From contig WYBU01000070.1 in assembly GCA_011525745.1 (NCBI GenBank), positions 1-39,515 of the forward strand: a stretch of DNA of 39,515 bases. Reading direction: 5' to 3'. Position numbers and translations under genes: made by a program. This DNA comes from Planctomycetaceae bacterium (GTDB taxonomy: Bacteria > Planctomycetota > Phycisphaerae > UBA1845 > UTPLA1). Of the stretch, positions 1-7,522 are shown piece by piece (position 1 is the first letter of the stretch; each line of letters starts with the position of its first letter). Under the pieces are notes generated by a model. The model ran no database searches. It saw nothing but the letters and a program-made list of their open reading frames with translations, and was not told where the DNA came from.

Positions 1-1
1 G

Positions 2-118
2 TTCAATCGCTTCCGGCGGCTTTTCATTCGCTGGGAAAAAAAGTCGGTCAACTACGCCGCTTTCCTACACTTGGCTTCGGCCTGCATCGCCTACCGCGCA
101 GCAGGGGTTTTGGGATAG
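2..118 (+). CDS. IS5-like transposase, C-terminal fragment
   Basis: This is the last 38 codons of a transposase that enters from outside the window and stops at TAG 116-118. The fragment reads FNRFRRLFIRWEKK, then NYAAFLHLASACIAYR. An RFRRL..RWEKK..NY.AFLHLA ending is typical of IS5-superfamily DDE transposases. The catalytic residues lie outside the window. The inverted repeat overlaps the stop codon, as is common in these compact elements. The window's right end carries the start of a transposase behind a matching inverted repeat, so the two fragments are probably copies of one element. The family call is from the remembered motif; the exact IS cannot be named. Confidence 0.8.
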   Translation, partial: FNRFRRLFIRWEKKSVNYAAFLHLASACIAYRAAGVLG

Positions 119-122
119 GCTC
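101..122 (+). mobile_element. Right terminal inverted repeat of the IS5-like element
   Basis: Read on the minus strand, the repeat begins GAGCCTATCCCAAAACC and is followed by CCTGC. The first 17 bases are identical to the left terminal repeat at 39394-39413; after that this copy has two extra C before TGC. The next bases, TTA at 123-125, fit a 3-bp TNA-type target duplication, and TTA also sits just outside the other end at 39391-39393. Confidence 0.8.
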
Positions 123-163
123 TTAATATCGGGCCGTTTGATGGCGGTCAATCCATCGTATTT

Positions 164-3100
164 TTGGCAACGGCTATTGACACATCGGGCAATTCCACCA
201 CAAGTGACGCGCAGACAATTGTGATCGTGCCGGATCTCGATTACATCGAAATCGTTGGACCGACCAGTCTGCCCGAGAACTCATCATGGGATTACGACTG
301 TCGCGCATACTACTTTGATGGCAGCTCGCATTTTGTCGAGCCTGCTTGGAGTGAGGATTCCGCGTACGCGCAAATCGACGCGAGCGGTGTGCTATCAGTT
401 GGTTCCGTGCCCGGTCCGCAAGTATGCACCATAACTGCTTCTTACACTGAGGGCGGCGTCGCTACACAGGCCACACTGACGCTCGCCATCTTGGACGTTG
501 CGTGCGAAGGCTGGCAACCGGTGCGCGTGCGCGACATTTGGCTGGGCGCCGCCGGATCGAATCCACTATCCTTGACACAGGTAGAACCAAGTCCGGTAGG
601 GCCCGTGCTGTTCTTCTCAGCGGACGACGGGACCAACGGGCGCGAACTCTGGATGGCGCAGACTGATGCCATGCTCGTCGCCGATATTCAAGCCGGTAAC
701 ACTTCATCCTCGCCGGCGTCCCTGGTCAACGTGATGGGATCATTGATGTTCACGGCAAATGACGGGATAAGCGGAACTGAGCTATGGAGGGCTTACTACA
801 GCATCACGCAGGGATCGTTCCAGGTGGAATTAGTGAGCGATGTGACACAAGGTCAGGCTGGATCGGATCTTGATTTTCTTACACCAGTGGGGAACCTGCT
901 CTATTTTGTTGGCGTTTCAGACCTCTATGGCGGCCTATGGAGGAGCGACGGCACGGCCGCTGGGACGTATACGGTTCCCGCATCCCCAAGTAGCATTCCG
1001 GCGTTTGTCGAAGGGGGATTGACCGAGTTTCAAGGGGCGCTCTATTTCGGGGCGGTCGGGAACGACGAGTTCGGCGATCATATTTCCCAATTGTGGAGAG
1101 TGAATTCAACCACAGGAAGCGCCGAGTTGGTTCATGATGTCAGTACCGCCTTTATCGGGCCACCATTCTTGAGCAAACTTACCTCTGGTGGCCAGTACGT
1201 CTACTTCCTAAACGAAGGTCCAGACGCCCAGGTTCAGCTATTTCGTACTGATGGGTCACCCTCTGGGCTTCGCTTTATTCTGAGCAATTTTACAGACCCC
1301 ATTGACGAGCTTACCCCCGTGGGCGCCAATCTGTTTTTCCGTTCAAGCGATTACTCGGGGACGGGCCAGTTCGGAAGCGAACTGTGGCTCACTGATGGCT
1401 GGACCGCGCAGATCGTAAGCGATGTGTTGCCAGGGCCGGATGGATCGTTTCCCAGCGAACTTACGGCCCACAATGGCCTGTTGTTCTTCGTCGCCGATGA
1501 CGGCCAGCATGGTGTAGAGTTATGGAAGACGGATGGCACGCCGGCGAATACACAGCTTGTTCGTGATATCGCGCCCGGCCCCGCAGGATCCTCTCCATCG
1601 TCTTTGTGCAGCATCAACGGTTTTCTTTATTTCGCGGCCGACAGCGGTGTTGGCGGCAGAGAGCTATGGCTAAGCGACGGAACGTTTGACGGTACGCGTT
1701 TAGTTGCTGACATCCAGCCAGGGCCCGCTGGCTCAAATCCGCAACAGTTGTACGCTGTCGGTTCTCGCCTGTTCTTTAGTGCCGATGATGGGGTGAGTGG
1801 CCGTGAGCTGTGGTCAATCGTGGCTGGTCAGATGGATGACTGTAATCAGAACTGTACCCCCGATGCTGCTGACATCACGGGTCAGATTGTCGCGGACAAT
1901 TTTCTCACTCCGGCCACATCCGGTACACTGGGTTTTCAATCGGACTATCGCGGGCAGATTCGTGCGGACGATTTCACGCTGGATGCGCCGACGACAGTTC
2001 GATGGATCAGGTTTGAAGGTACGGCTATTGGCGACACGGCCGGCGATCTGTTCCGGATCCGCTTCTGGTCGAGCATTGCGACGGCAGATGCACCGACTCC
2101 GCCGACGCCTCCGGATGAGAAGCCCAATACGATCGAATACACGGAAGATGCCGGCCCCGGTCAGATCATCATTGAGTCTACGAATGCACCACCACCCGCC
2201 GGAAACGGTGCAATCGTGTACCGTGTGAATCTGGCTCAACCGGTGGCGCTCGGCGCAGGGCGGCACTGGCTCCAGGTGTCCTATGCAGGCACGAACGGGG
2301 GTATTTGGGGCTGGTTCCTGAACACCGACACGGGCATCGGCAAGCGAATGCGATTCAACCAATTTGGTGCTCCCGAGACGTGGGCCGCGCCCAACGGCGG
2401 ACCGTCGGGCAACACCGGCGCGCATCGCTTCCAGCTTTGGGCCGGCAGTCTCGACAATAACAGCAACGGTCAGCCCGACGAATGCGAAGACTGCAACACC
2501 AACGGCACGCAGGACAGCGAGGAGACCGGGCCGGACTGCAACGGCAACAACATTTTGGATGAATGCGAGGTCGTCGGCAACGATTGCAACAGCAACGGCA
2601 TTCCGGATAAGTGCGAGCCGGATTGCGATGGCAACGGCGTACCGGACGATTGCGACCTGCTGACCAACGACTGCAACGGCAACGGCACGGTCGACGACTG
2701 CGAGATGATCGACTGCAATCAGAACGGCGTGCTGGATGGGTGCGACATCGCGGGCGGCACTTCCGAAGACTGCAACTCGAATAACGTGCCCGATGATTGC
2801 GAGCTGTTCGACAACCTGTACGAGTACCTCTGGGACGACGGCACACAGGATAACAGCATCGGCTTTACTGGCGGAGCCACGATGATGTGGTTCAACGAGT
2901 TCGAGGTGACGGCCGGCGCCGAGATTATCACCGAGGTGCGCGCCCGCTTCGGCACGCCGCTGGGCGCTGCGGCGACGCTGTTCATCTGGACCGATCCGAA
3001 TGACGACGGATTGCCGCAGGACGCCGTCCTCGTTCAAACGGTGGCCATCACCACGGCCGACCTGGGTTCCAACATCTTCAACCGCTATCCGGTTCCGCCG

Positions 3101-3622
3101 ACGTTTGTCGGCAACGCCGGGGAGCGGTTCTTCGTCGGCTTCCGAATCACGCACGCCGCGGGACAGTTCCCGGCCGCGATTGACTTCACCAATCCCGACA
3201 ACCGACGAAGTTGGATTCTCGTCGGCAGCGATCCGAACAATCTCGCGGGCGCGGCCCTGATCGACGATCTGGCGCCAGCGCTTGCGGGCGACTGGATGAT
3301 CCGCGCCATCGGCGCCTCTAACAACGATTGCAATAGTAACGGTATTCCTGACGAATGCGACATTGCCTTTGGTGGCCAGGACGCAAACGGCAACGGCGTG
3401 CCCGATGAATGCGAGGTGCAGCCGTGCGGTACCTGCGCCGGCGACATCAATAACAGCAGCTTCGTTGACGGGGACGACATCCAGTTGTTCGTGCACTGCC
3501 TGCTAACTGGGCAATCGCCGACGGAATGCGCGTGTGCGGACATGGATGCGGATGCAGACGTCGATAACGATGATCTGGCCGCGTTCGTAAGCCGATTGCT
3601 TGCGGGCGGCGCGTGTCCATAG
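164..3622 (+). CDS. Secreted ELWxxDGT-repeat / DCNxNG-repeat / dockerin-like protein, 5' end cut by the IS
   Basis: The frame is open from 119, directly after the transposase stop, and already reads like the end of an Ig-like domain (VFLATAIDTSGNSTTS), so the true N-terminus and signal peptide were lost to the IS. TTG at 164 is only the first possible start. Counting from it: a Big-like beta domain (about 28-110); about seven ELWxxDGT-type repeats (about 145-555; clearest at nt 1517 and 1660); a beta-sandwich-like stretch; a Cys/Asp/Asn-rich array of DCNxNGxPDxC units (about 763-883); a second beta-sandwich-like stretch; two more such units (about 1052-1085); and a dockerin-like tail with two EF-hand-type loops (GDINNSSFVDGDD and ADMDADADVDNDD, 1089-1152). 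The Asp-rich loops suggest calcium binding. It is probably a large cell-surface or secreted protein; substrate unknown. Without a signal peptide this copy may be dead. Confidence 0.75.
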   Translation: MATAIDTSGNSTTSDAQTIVIVPDLDYIEIVGPTSLPENSSWDYDCRAYYFDGSSHFVEPAWSEDSAYAQIDASGVLSVGSVPGPQVCTITASYTEGGVATQATLTLAILDVACEGWQPVRVRDIWLGAAGSNPLSLTQVEPSPVGPVLFFSADDGTNGRELWMAQTDAMLVADIQAGNTSSSPASLVNVMGSLMFTANDGISGTELWRAYYSITQGSFQVELVSDVTQGQAGSDLDFLTPVGNLLYFVGVSDLYGGLWRSDGTAAGTYTVPASPSSIPAFVEGGLTEFQGALYFGAVGNDEFGDHISQLWRVNSTTGSAELVHDVSTAFIGPPFLSKLTSGGQYVYFLNEGPDAQVQLFRTDGSPSGLRFILSNFTDPIDELTPVGANLFFRSSDYSGTGQFGSELWLTDGWTAQIVSDVLPGPDGSFPSELTAHNGLLFFVADDGQHGVELWKTDGTPANTQLVRDIAPGPAGSSPSSLCSINGFLYFAADSGVGGRELWLSDGTFDGTRLVADIQPGPAGSNPQQLYAVGSRLFFSADDGVSGRELWSIVAGQMDDCNQNCTPDAADITGQIVADNFLTPATSGTLGFQSDYRGQIRADDFTLDAPTTVRWIRFEGTAIGDTAGDLFRIRFWSSIATADAPTPPTPPDEKPNTIEYTEDAGPGQIIIESTNAPPPAGNGAIVYRVNLAQPVALGAGRHWLQVSYAGTNGGIWGWFLNTDTGIGKRMRFNQFGAPETWAAPNGGPSGNTGAHRFQLWAGSLDNNSNGQPDECEDCNTNGTQDSEETGPDCNGNNILDECEVVGNDCNSNGIPDKCEPDCDGNGVPDDCDLLTNDCNGNGTVDDCEMIDCNQNGVLDGCDIAGGTSEDCNSNNVPDDCELFDNLYEYLWDDGTQDNSIGFTGGATMMWFNEFEVTAGAEIITEVRARFGTPLGAAATLFIWTDPNDDGLPQDAVLVQTVAITTADLGSNIFNRYPVPPTFVGNAGERFFVGFRITHAAGQFPAAIDFTNPDNRRSWILVGSDPNNLAGAALIDDLAPALAGDWMIRAIGASNNDCNSNGIPDECDIAFGGQDANGNGVPDECEVQPCGTCAGDINNSSFVDGDDIQLFVHCLLTGQSPTECACADMDADADVDNDDLAAFVSRLLAGGACP

Positions 3623-3721
3623 CACCATGTACGACAACGGCGGAAAGACACTGGGACTCGAGCCGCCATACGCGCGTTGCAGCCTGTTTCAAATCGCTGG
3701 CGCGACGCTGAATCAAGCCGG

Positions 3722-3741
3722 CCCGCCGGTCGGGCGGCGGG
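3722..3741. terminator. GC-rich hairpin 3' of the PEP-CTERM gene
   Basis: CCCGCCG (3722-3728) can pair with CGGCGGG (3735-3741) across a 6-base loop. It lies between two converging genes (ends at 3622 and 3757). There is no clear T-tract, so a terminator role is only possible. The rest of 3623-3756 shows nothing recognisable. Confidence 0.25.
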
Positions 3742-3756
3742 TTCCGAGACAGCTTC

Positions 3757-4299
3757 TTATCGTCGCCGGCGGCGCAAGAGCAGCGCGCCCCCCATGCCGA
3801 TCAGCAGCAGCGTCGTCGGTTCCGGCAGCGCGGGGTTGCGAAGCGGGACGACCTGAGGCTCTCGAACCTCGGCGTTTCGCGTGCGGTTCGCAAGCGATAC
3901 AGCGCCTGCCGTAAAATCGACGTCGGTGCCGTTCAGGGCATCGCCGGGGAGCGTCGTGTCGTCTGATTGCGTCCGCGGCGGCGCGACGGTTGGGAAAACC
4001 TCTGGGTATTGGGGTCGAAGGGGCAGCACGCCGTAATGCGGAGGCAAGGCGCCGAGCGAAGGAATCGCTTCGCCGAAGCAGGTTGTCGCGACGTGCGGGG
4101 GCGCACCCAGTTGCGATGGCGATTCTTCGATGGGGGCGTACTCGACGACTTCCGCTGCCGCCGAGACGGTGAGAAGGAAGACGATCGCTCCGGCGATCCA
4201 GTTCAGACGTCGATGCGACCCGCCGGCGCGATCTGCGTCCGATTCGGCGCTCTGCCCGTCGAAGGCGCACGGAGCCACGTTGTTGCTTCCGCAGATCAT
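3757..4299 (-). CDS. PEP-CTERM sorting-domain protein, function unknown
   Basis: The 180-residue product has a hydrophobic export signal (LNWIAGAIVFLLTVSAAAE) and ends in a textbook PEP-CTERM tail: LPEPTTLLLIGMGGALLL followed by five Arg and the stop. Such tails direct proteins through the Sec pathway to an exosortase, which cleaves near PEP and releases or anchors the protein at the surface, often in exopolysaccharide-producing bacteria. The middle is short, Pro-rich and has no recognised domain. The ATG at 4299 leaves a long polar stretch before the signal; the frame stays open upstream to 4512 but that part does not look coding. No Shine-Dalgarno site supports any start, so the N-terminus is uncertain. 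No exosortase gene is in the window. Confidence 0.7.
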   Translation of the reverse strand: MICGSNNVAPCAFDGQSAESDADRAGGSHRRLNWIAGAIVFLLTVSAAAEVVEYAPIEESPSQLGAPPHVATTCFGEAIPSLGALPPHYGVLPLRPQYPEVFPTVAPPRTQSDDTTLPGDALNGTDVDFTAGAVSLANRTRNAEVREPQVVPLRNPALPEPTTLLLIGMGGALLLRRRRR

Positions 4300-4451
4300 C
4301 AGAAAGAGATCGGAAGTTGGCGCCCCGGCCTTTCGATCAATTCGTGGTTCTGTGCGGTCCTGTAACAACGGCAAGTCCCGCGCCGTGTGACCAAGGATGC
4401 GAACAGAAATAACTTGAACGTATCTTCGCCATCGGGCACAAGACATCTCAA

Positions 4452-4545
4452 CATGGCCGAGCCGTCGCGAAAGTGGTACAAGCGGGCGGCACGCCCGTAC
4501 TATCAAAAACATTGGTGCTTACTTCGCGCGAGGGCTTGACCACGC
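4452..4545. repeat. Imperfect inverted repeat, family B copy 1
   Basis: The left arm CATGGCCGAGCCGTCGCGA (4452-4470) pairs imperfectly with the right arm GCGCGAGGGCTTGACCACG (about 4525-4543). Between the arms lies a smaller GCGGGCGGCACGCCCGTAC palindrome. Related elements sit at 9712-9777 and 24116-24187. The element fills much of the gene-free stretch 4300-4635, where nothing else is recognisable. Confidence 0.55.
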
Positions 4546-4635
4546 CACCCGCTCGGAATCGCGCAGGTTATTTCCGAGCGCGTCCAAACCGGCCGTGCGC
4601 TTGCGTCGGCCGGCGGCGTGCGGCATCATTTCGGC

Positions 4636-5565
4636 ATGGCGGCCCTGCCTGACTCGACGTATCCATCGCTGCGGCAGTCATTGATTCTGCTTCTGCTGCT
4701 GATTGGACTGACGATCGTGCTATCGGTGATGAACGCGGTGGCGGACGTCGCCCTGGGCACGCGGCTGGCGTTTGACCCGTTTCATCTCGGACTGATCAAC
4801 CTCATCGCGTTTCTCACGATCGTGTCGTACGGCGTTCGGCGGACGGGCCAGTCGGCGCGGGCCGTGCTTGCGCTGCGGCCGGTGCGGGCCATTTTGTTCC
4901 TGCCGCTGATCCCGGCCTGCATCGGCCTGAACTTCCTGCTGTCCGAGGCGGACAATGTGTTGCGCAGCGTGCTGCCGATGCCGTCGGGGTTTGCGGAAAC
5001 GTATCTGCACGTCGTCGGCCCGCACGTGCCGGCGTGGAAATTGCTGTTCACGCTGTCGTTCGTCGCGCCGTTGACGGAAGAGTTCCTCTTTCGCGGTCTG
5101 CTGATGCACGGGTACCTTCAACGGTACACCGCGCGCAGGGCAATCGTCATTTCGGCGCTGCTGTTCGGCGTCGTTCATCTCAACCCGTGGCAGTTCGCCA
5201 GTGCCACTGTGTTGGGGTTGCTGGTCGGCTGGTGCCGCGTGCGCACCGGCTCGTTGTGGCTGTGCCTGTTTGTTCACGCGCTGAACAATTCGATCGTCAG
5301 TCTGATTCAGGTCATTCCGGGTCTTGAAATTCCGGGTTACACGGTCGGATCGATACATGAGAGCCAGTTCCAGCCGCTGTGGTTCAATGCGCTGGGCGTG
5401 GGGCTGACGGCCGCGGGGCTGGGAAGTCTGGCCTGGCTGTTTCGGCAATTGTCGCCGGTTGCGGCCGCGCGGCCGGTCCCGATGGCGGCGCCGGCGGTCA
5501 TCGCGACGATGGCGACGCCGGTCGACGCCGATTCGGTCGTCGCGGGACAATCGGAGCAGAGTTGA
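4636..5565 (+). CDS. CPBP-family intramembrane metalloprotease
   Basis: This is a polytopic membrane protein of about 309 residues of the CPBP (CAAX protease / bacteriocin-processing, Rce1-like) family. It has the family motifs in order: motif 1 EEFLFR (Glu148-Glu149, Arg153), motif 2 FGVVH (His181) and motif 3 HALNN (His214, Asn217-218). The Glu and His residues form the intramembrane catalytic and metal site. Several hydrophobic segments lie on both sides, including residues about 14-32. Family members cleave prenylated proteins or peptides, or act in bacteriocin immunity; the substrate here cannot be predicted. ATG 4636 was chosen over an in-frame GTG at 4618; neither has a Shine-Dalgarno site. 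The Ala/Pro/Val-rich C-terminal tail looks disordered. It converges on the next gene with a 27-base gap. Confidence 0.85.
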   Translation: MAALPDSTYPSLRQSLILLLLLIGLTIVLSVMNAVADVALGTRLAFDPFHLGLINLIAFLTIVSYGVRRTGQSARAVLALRPVRAILFLPLIPACIGLNFLLSEADNVLRSVLPMPSGFAETYLHVVGPHVPAWKLLFTLSFVAPLTEEFLFRGLLMHGYLQRYTARRAIVISALLFGVVHLNPWQFASATVLGLLVGWCRVRTGSLWLCLFVHALNNSIVSLIQVIPGLEIPGYTVGSIHESQFQPLWFNALGVGLTAAGLGSLAWLFRQLSPVAAARPVPMAAPAVIATMATPVDADSVVAGQSEQS

Positions 5566-5592
5566 GTTGCGGCGCGGATGATGCGCGATGTG

Positions 5593-7401
5593 CTACGGCG
5601 TGACGAACCACTCATGCGCCTCGATCGTCGGACCGCCGTCGGGGCCGGTCAGCACCGCCACGGGGCGCGTGCGGCGCACCTGGCCGGGCCGCGCAAGGAT
5701 CAGCACGCGAGCCCCGGCAGCGCATTGCGACGCCCGCTCGACGATTTCATCTTCGCTCCATGGACGCCGCTGTCGGGCCGGGGCGAACTGCACACGGTCC
5801 CAGCGCAGCACGTCGTCGAAGCCCTCGATCCAGCTTTCGCGCACGACACGTCGGCCGTTGTCCTGCGAAGATTCGACGGCCTGTGCCAGGCGCGGCGGGA
5901 CGCGCGTGAAGAACAGGTAATACGCGAACGTCTGATTGGCGGGAAAGGCCACAAGCACCGCGTCGTACGGCCGCGCACCGGGCGACGACTCGCGCTCGTG
6001 CAACCATGTGAAGGCCCCCGCCAGATCGGGCTGAAACCAGCGGGCCGCCTGGCGCGGATATTCGGACACGTAATATCGCTGATAAAGCCCGGCGTTGACG
6101 AGTGCCGCCGCGGCCGCCGCGACCGTCAGCGCGCGGCGCAAACCCGTTCCGCGCCGCCGCGCCCGTTCGAACCACCAGGCCGCGCCCAGTCCGACCGTAA
6201 TCGCCATCAGCGGCAGACCGACGATGCTGCGCATGGCGTGCGGCCCCCCGCCGGCCACCAGGGCGGCGGGCAATGGGAACAGCAGCCACCATGCGATCAG
6301 GAACCGCGCCCGGCGGTCGGCCCGTGCCCGCGCTGCGATCCAGATCAGCCCCGTGGCCAGCAGCGGCGCTTCGTACCAGTGCAGGAATCCGCCGCCGAAT
6401 CGCAGCCGCGAACCGCCCGGCAACGTCCAGTCGATGCCGGTGGGACAAATCGACGAGCCGGCGTCCGCATCGCCGAACAGTCGGCGCGGATCGTAATGTG
6501 CGGCGTACTGCTTCAGCAGCGTTGTTGCGTCGAATGTGCGGCCCTCGCGCCACATCGACACGTGGCTGGTGCGCGCGAAAACCTGTTGCGGATGGCGCGC
6601 CAGTGCAACGAGCATCGGAGCGGCGCCGAATACGATTCCCGCCAATGCCCAGAGCGGAGTTCGCCGCCGCCTTGCGAGTGCGGCCGCGCCGGTGGCGGGC
6701 CGATTCATCGCGTTGTCGTTCGTCCGCCGGCCTGCGCCCGCCAGCCACGCCGCGCCGAGCAACGGCACGAGCAGGCGCGGCGCGGCGTAGGTCCACATGG
6801 CCGCGCCCAGTGCCGCCCCGCCGACGAACGAGCCGCCCGCGCTGCCGCATTTTCCGATCAACAGCAGCGCGCCGATCGTCAGTAGCAGCGGCGTGAGTCC
6901 ACCCTCGAACGCCAGGCGTGAAAGCTGTTGATGCCAGGGACTCAGGGCCAGCGCCGCAGCGCCCGCCAGCCCCGCGGCGACGCCGAATTCGCGCCGCAGC
7001 CAGCGCCACAACAGTGCTACCGTGAGGATGCCTGCCAGCGCGAACGGCAGGCGGACGGTGACCGGGCTGAGTCCGAGCAGCGCGACAAACGGCGCTGTCA
7101 GATAGGCCGAACTGGCGGCGGGGTAATCGCCCGGCCCGAACGCCTCGAGATAGGCCGGCAGCAGCACGCCGCGATAGTCGCGACCGGTCGTCGCCAAACA
7201 CCACGCGTCGTAGCCGCGCAGGCATTCGTCCTGATTGATCGCCGGCGGTACGCGAGCCAGCCCCGGCAGGCGAAGCAACGCGGCCAACATCAGCACGATG
7301 ATGATCGCGACCGATTCGCTGCGTGAGATCGGGGGCGCCGCGCAGGGTTGGGCACTGACATTCGACTGATGCGCGGGATGTGTTGGACGCGTATCGCTCA
7401 T
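5593..7401 (-). CDS. GT39/ArnT-like integral membrane glycosyltransferase
   Basis: The 602-residue protein has about a dozen hydrophobic segments and the layout of GT-C glycosyltransferases (PMT/ArnT-like, GT39/GT83). The first membrane segment (about 30-50) is followed by a large outer loop with NQDE and GYDAW; Asp58-Glu59 sit where the catalytic acidic residue of these enzymes lies. Relatives move a sugar from a polyprenyl-phosphate donor to lipid or protein on the outer face of the membrane. Donor and acceptor are unknown. The C-terminal part (after about residue 440) is a soluble, probably periplasmic region. It lies 121 bases downstream of the TPR membrane protein on the same strand and may be co-transcribed with it. 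The ATG at 7401 has only a polar tail before the first membrane segment. Confidence 0.8.
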   Translation of the reverse strand: MSDTRPTHPAHQSNVSAQPCAAPPISRSESVAIIIVLMLAALLRLPGLARVPPAINQDECLRGYDAWCLATTGRDYRGVLLPAYLEAFGPGDYPAASSAYLTAPFVALLGLSPVTVRLPFALAGILTVALLWRWLRREFGVAAGLAGAAALALSPWHQQLSRLAFEGGLTPLLLTIGALLLIGKCGSAGGSFVGGAALGAAMWTYAAPRLLVPLLGAAWLAGAGRRTNDNAMNRPATGAAALARRRRTPLWALAGIVFGAAPMLVALARHPQQVFARTSHVSMWREGRTFDATTLLKQYAAHYDPRRLFGDADAGSSICPTGIDWTLPGGSRLRFGGGFLHWYEAPLLATGLIWIAARARADRRARFLIAWWLLFPLPAALVAGGGPHAMRSIVGLPLMAITVGLGAAWWFERARRRGTGLRRALTVAAAAAALVNAGLYQRYYVSEYPRQAARWFQPDLAGAFTWLHERESSPGARPYDAVLVAFPANQTFAYYLFFTRVPPRLAQAVESSQDNGRRVVRESWIEGFDDVLRWDRVQFAPARQRRPWSEDEIVERASQCAAGARVLILARPGQVRRTRPVAVLTGPDGGPTIEAHEWFVTP

Positions 7402-7522
7402 CAGGTATCACCATCGTGCGACACGGCAAACTCGCGCAGCACGGGCTTGCGATCCGTGAGAATCCGTCAGAACCCCGCGGGAAAGCCTGTTCGTTCCCTT
7501 CTCGCTCCGGCTCCGGTCGCGT

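Noticed and set aside
1814..3496. Long open frame of 560 codons on the minus strand
   Set aside because: It is antisense to the DCNxNG repeat gene; its Val/Ala/Ile-rich repeats are produced by the repeats on the other strand, with no domain.
3600..3914. Plus-strand frame over the end of the PEP-CTERM gene
   Set aside because: Antisense to the clear PEP-CTERM tail and without motifs.
5747..7429. 560-codon minus-strand frame and a 435-codon plus-strand frame over the GT39 gene
   Set aside because: High-GC shadow frames, Arg-rich and without motifs; the membrane-protein frame is clearly the coding one.
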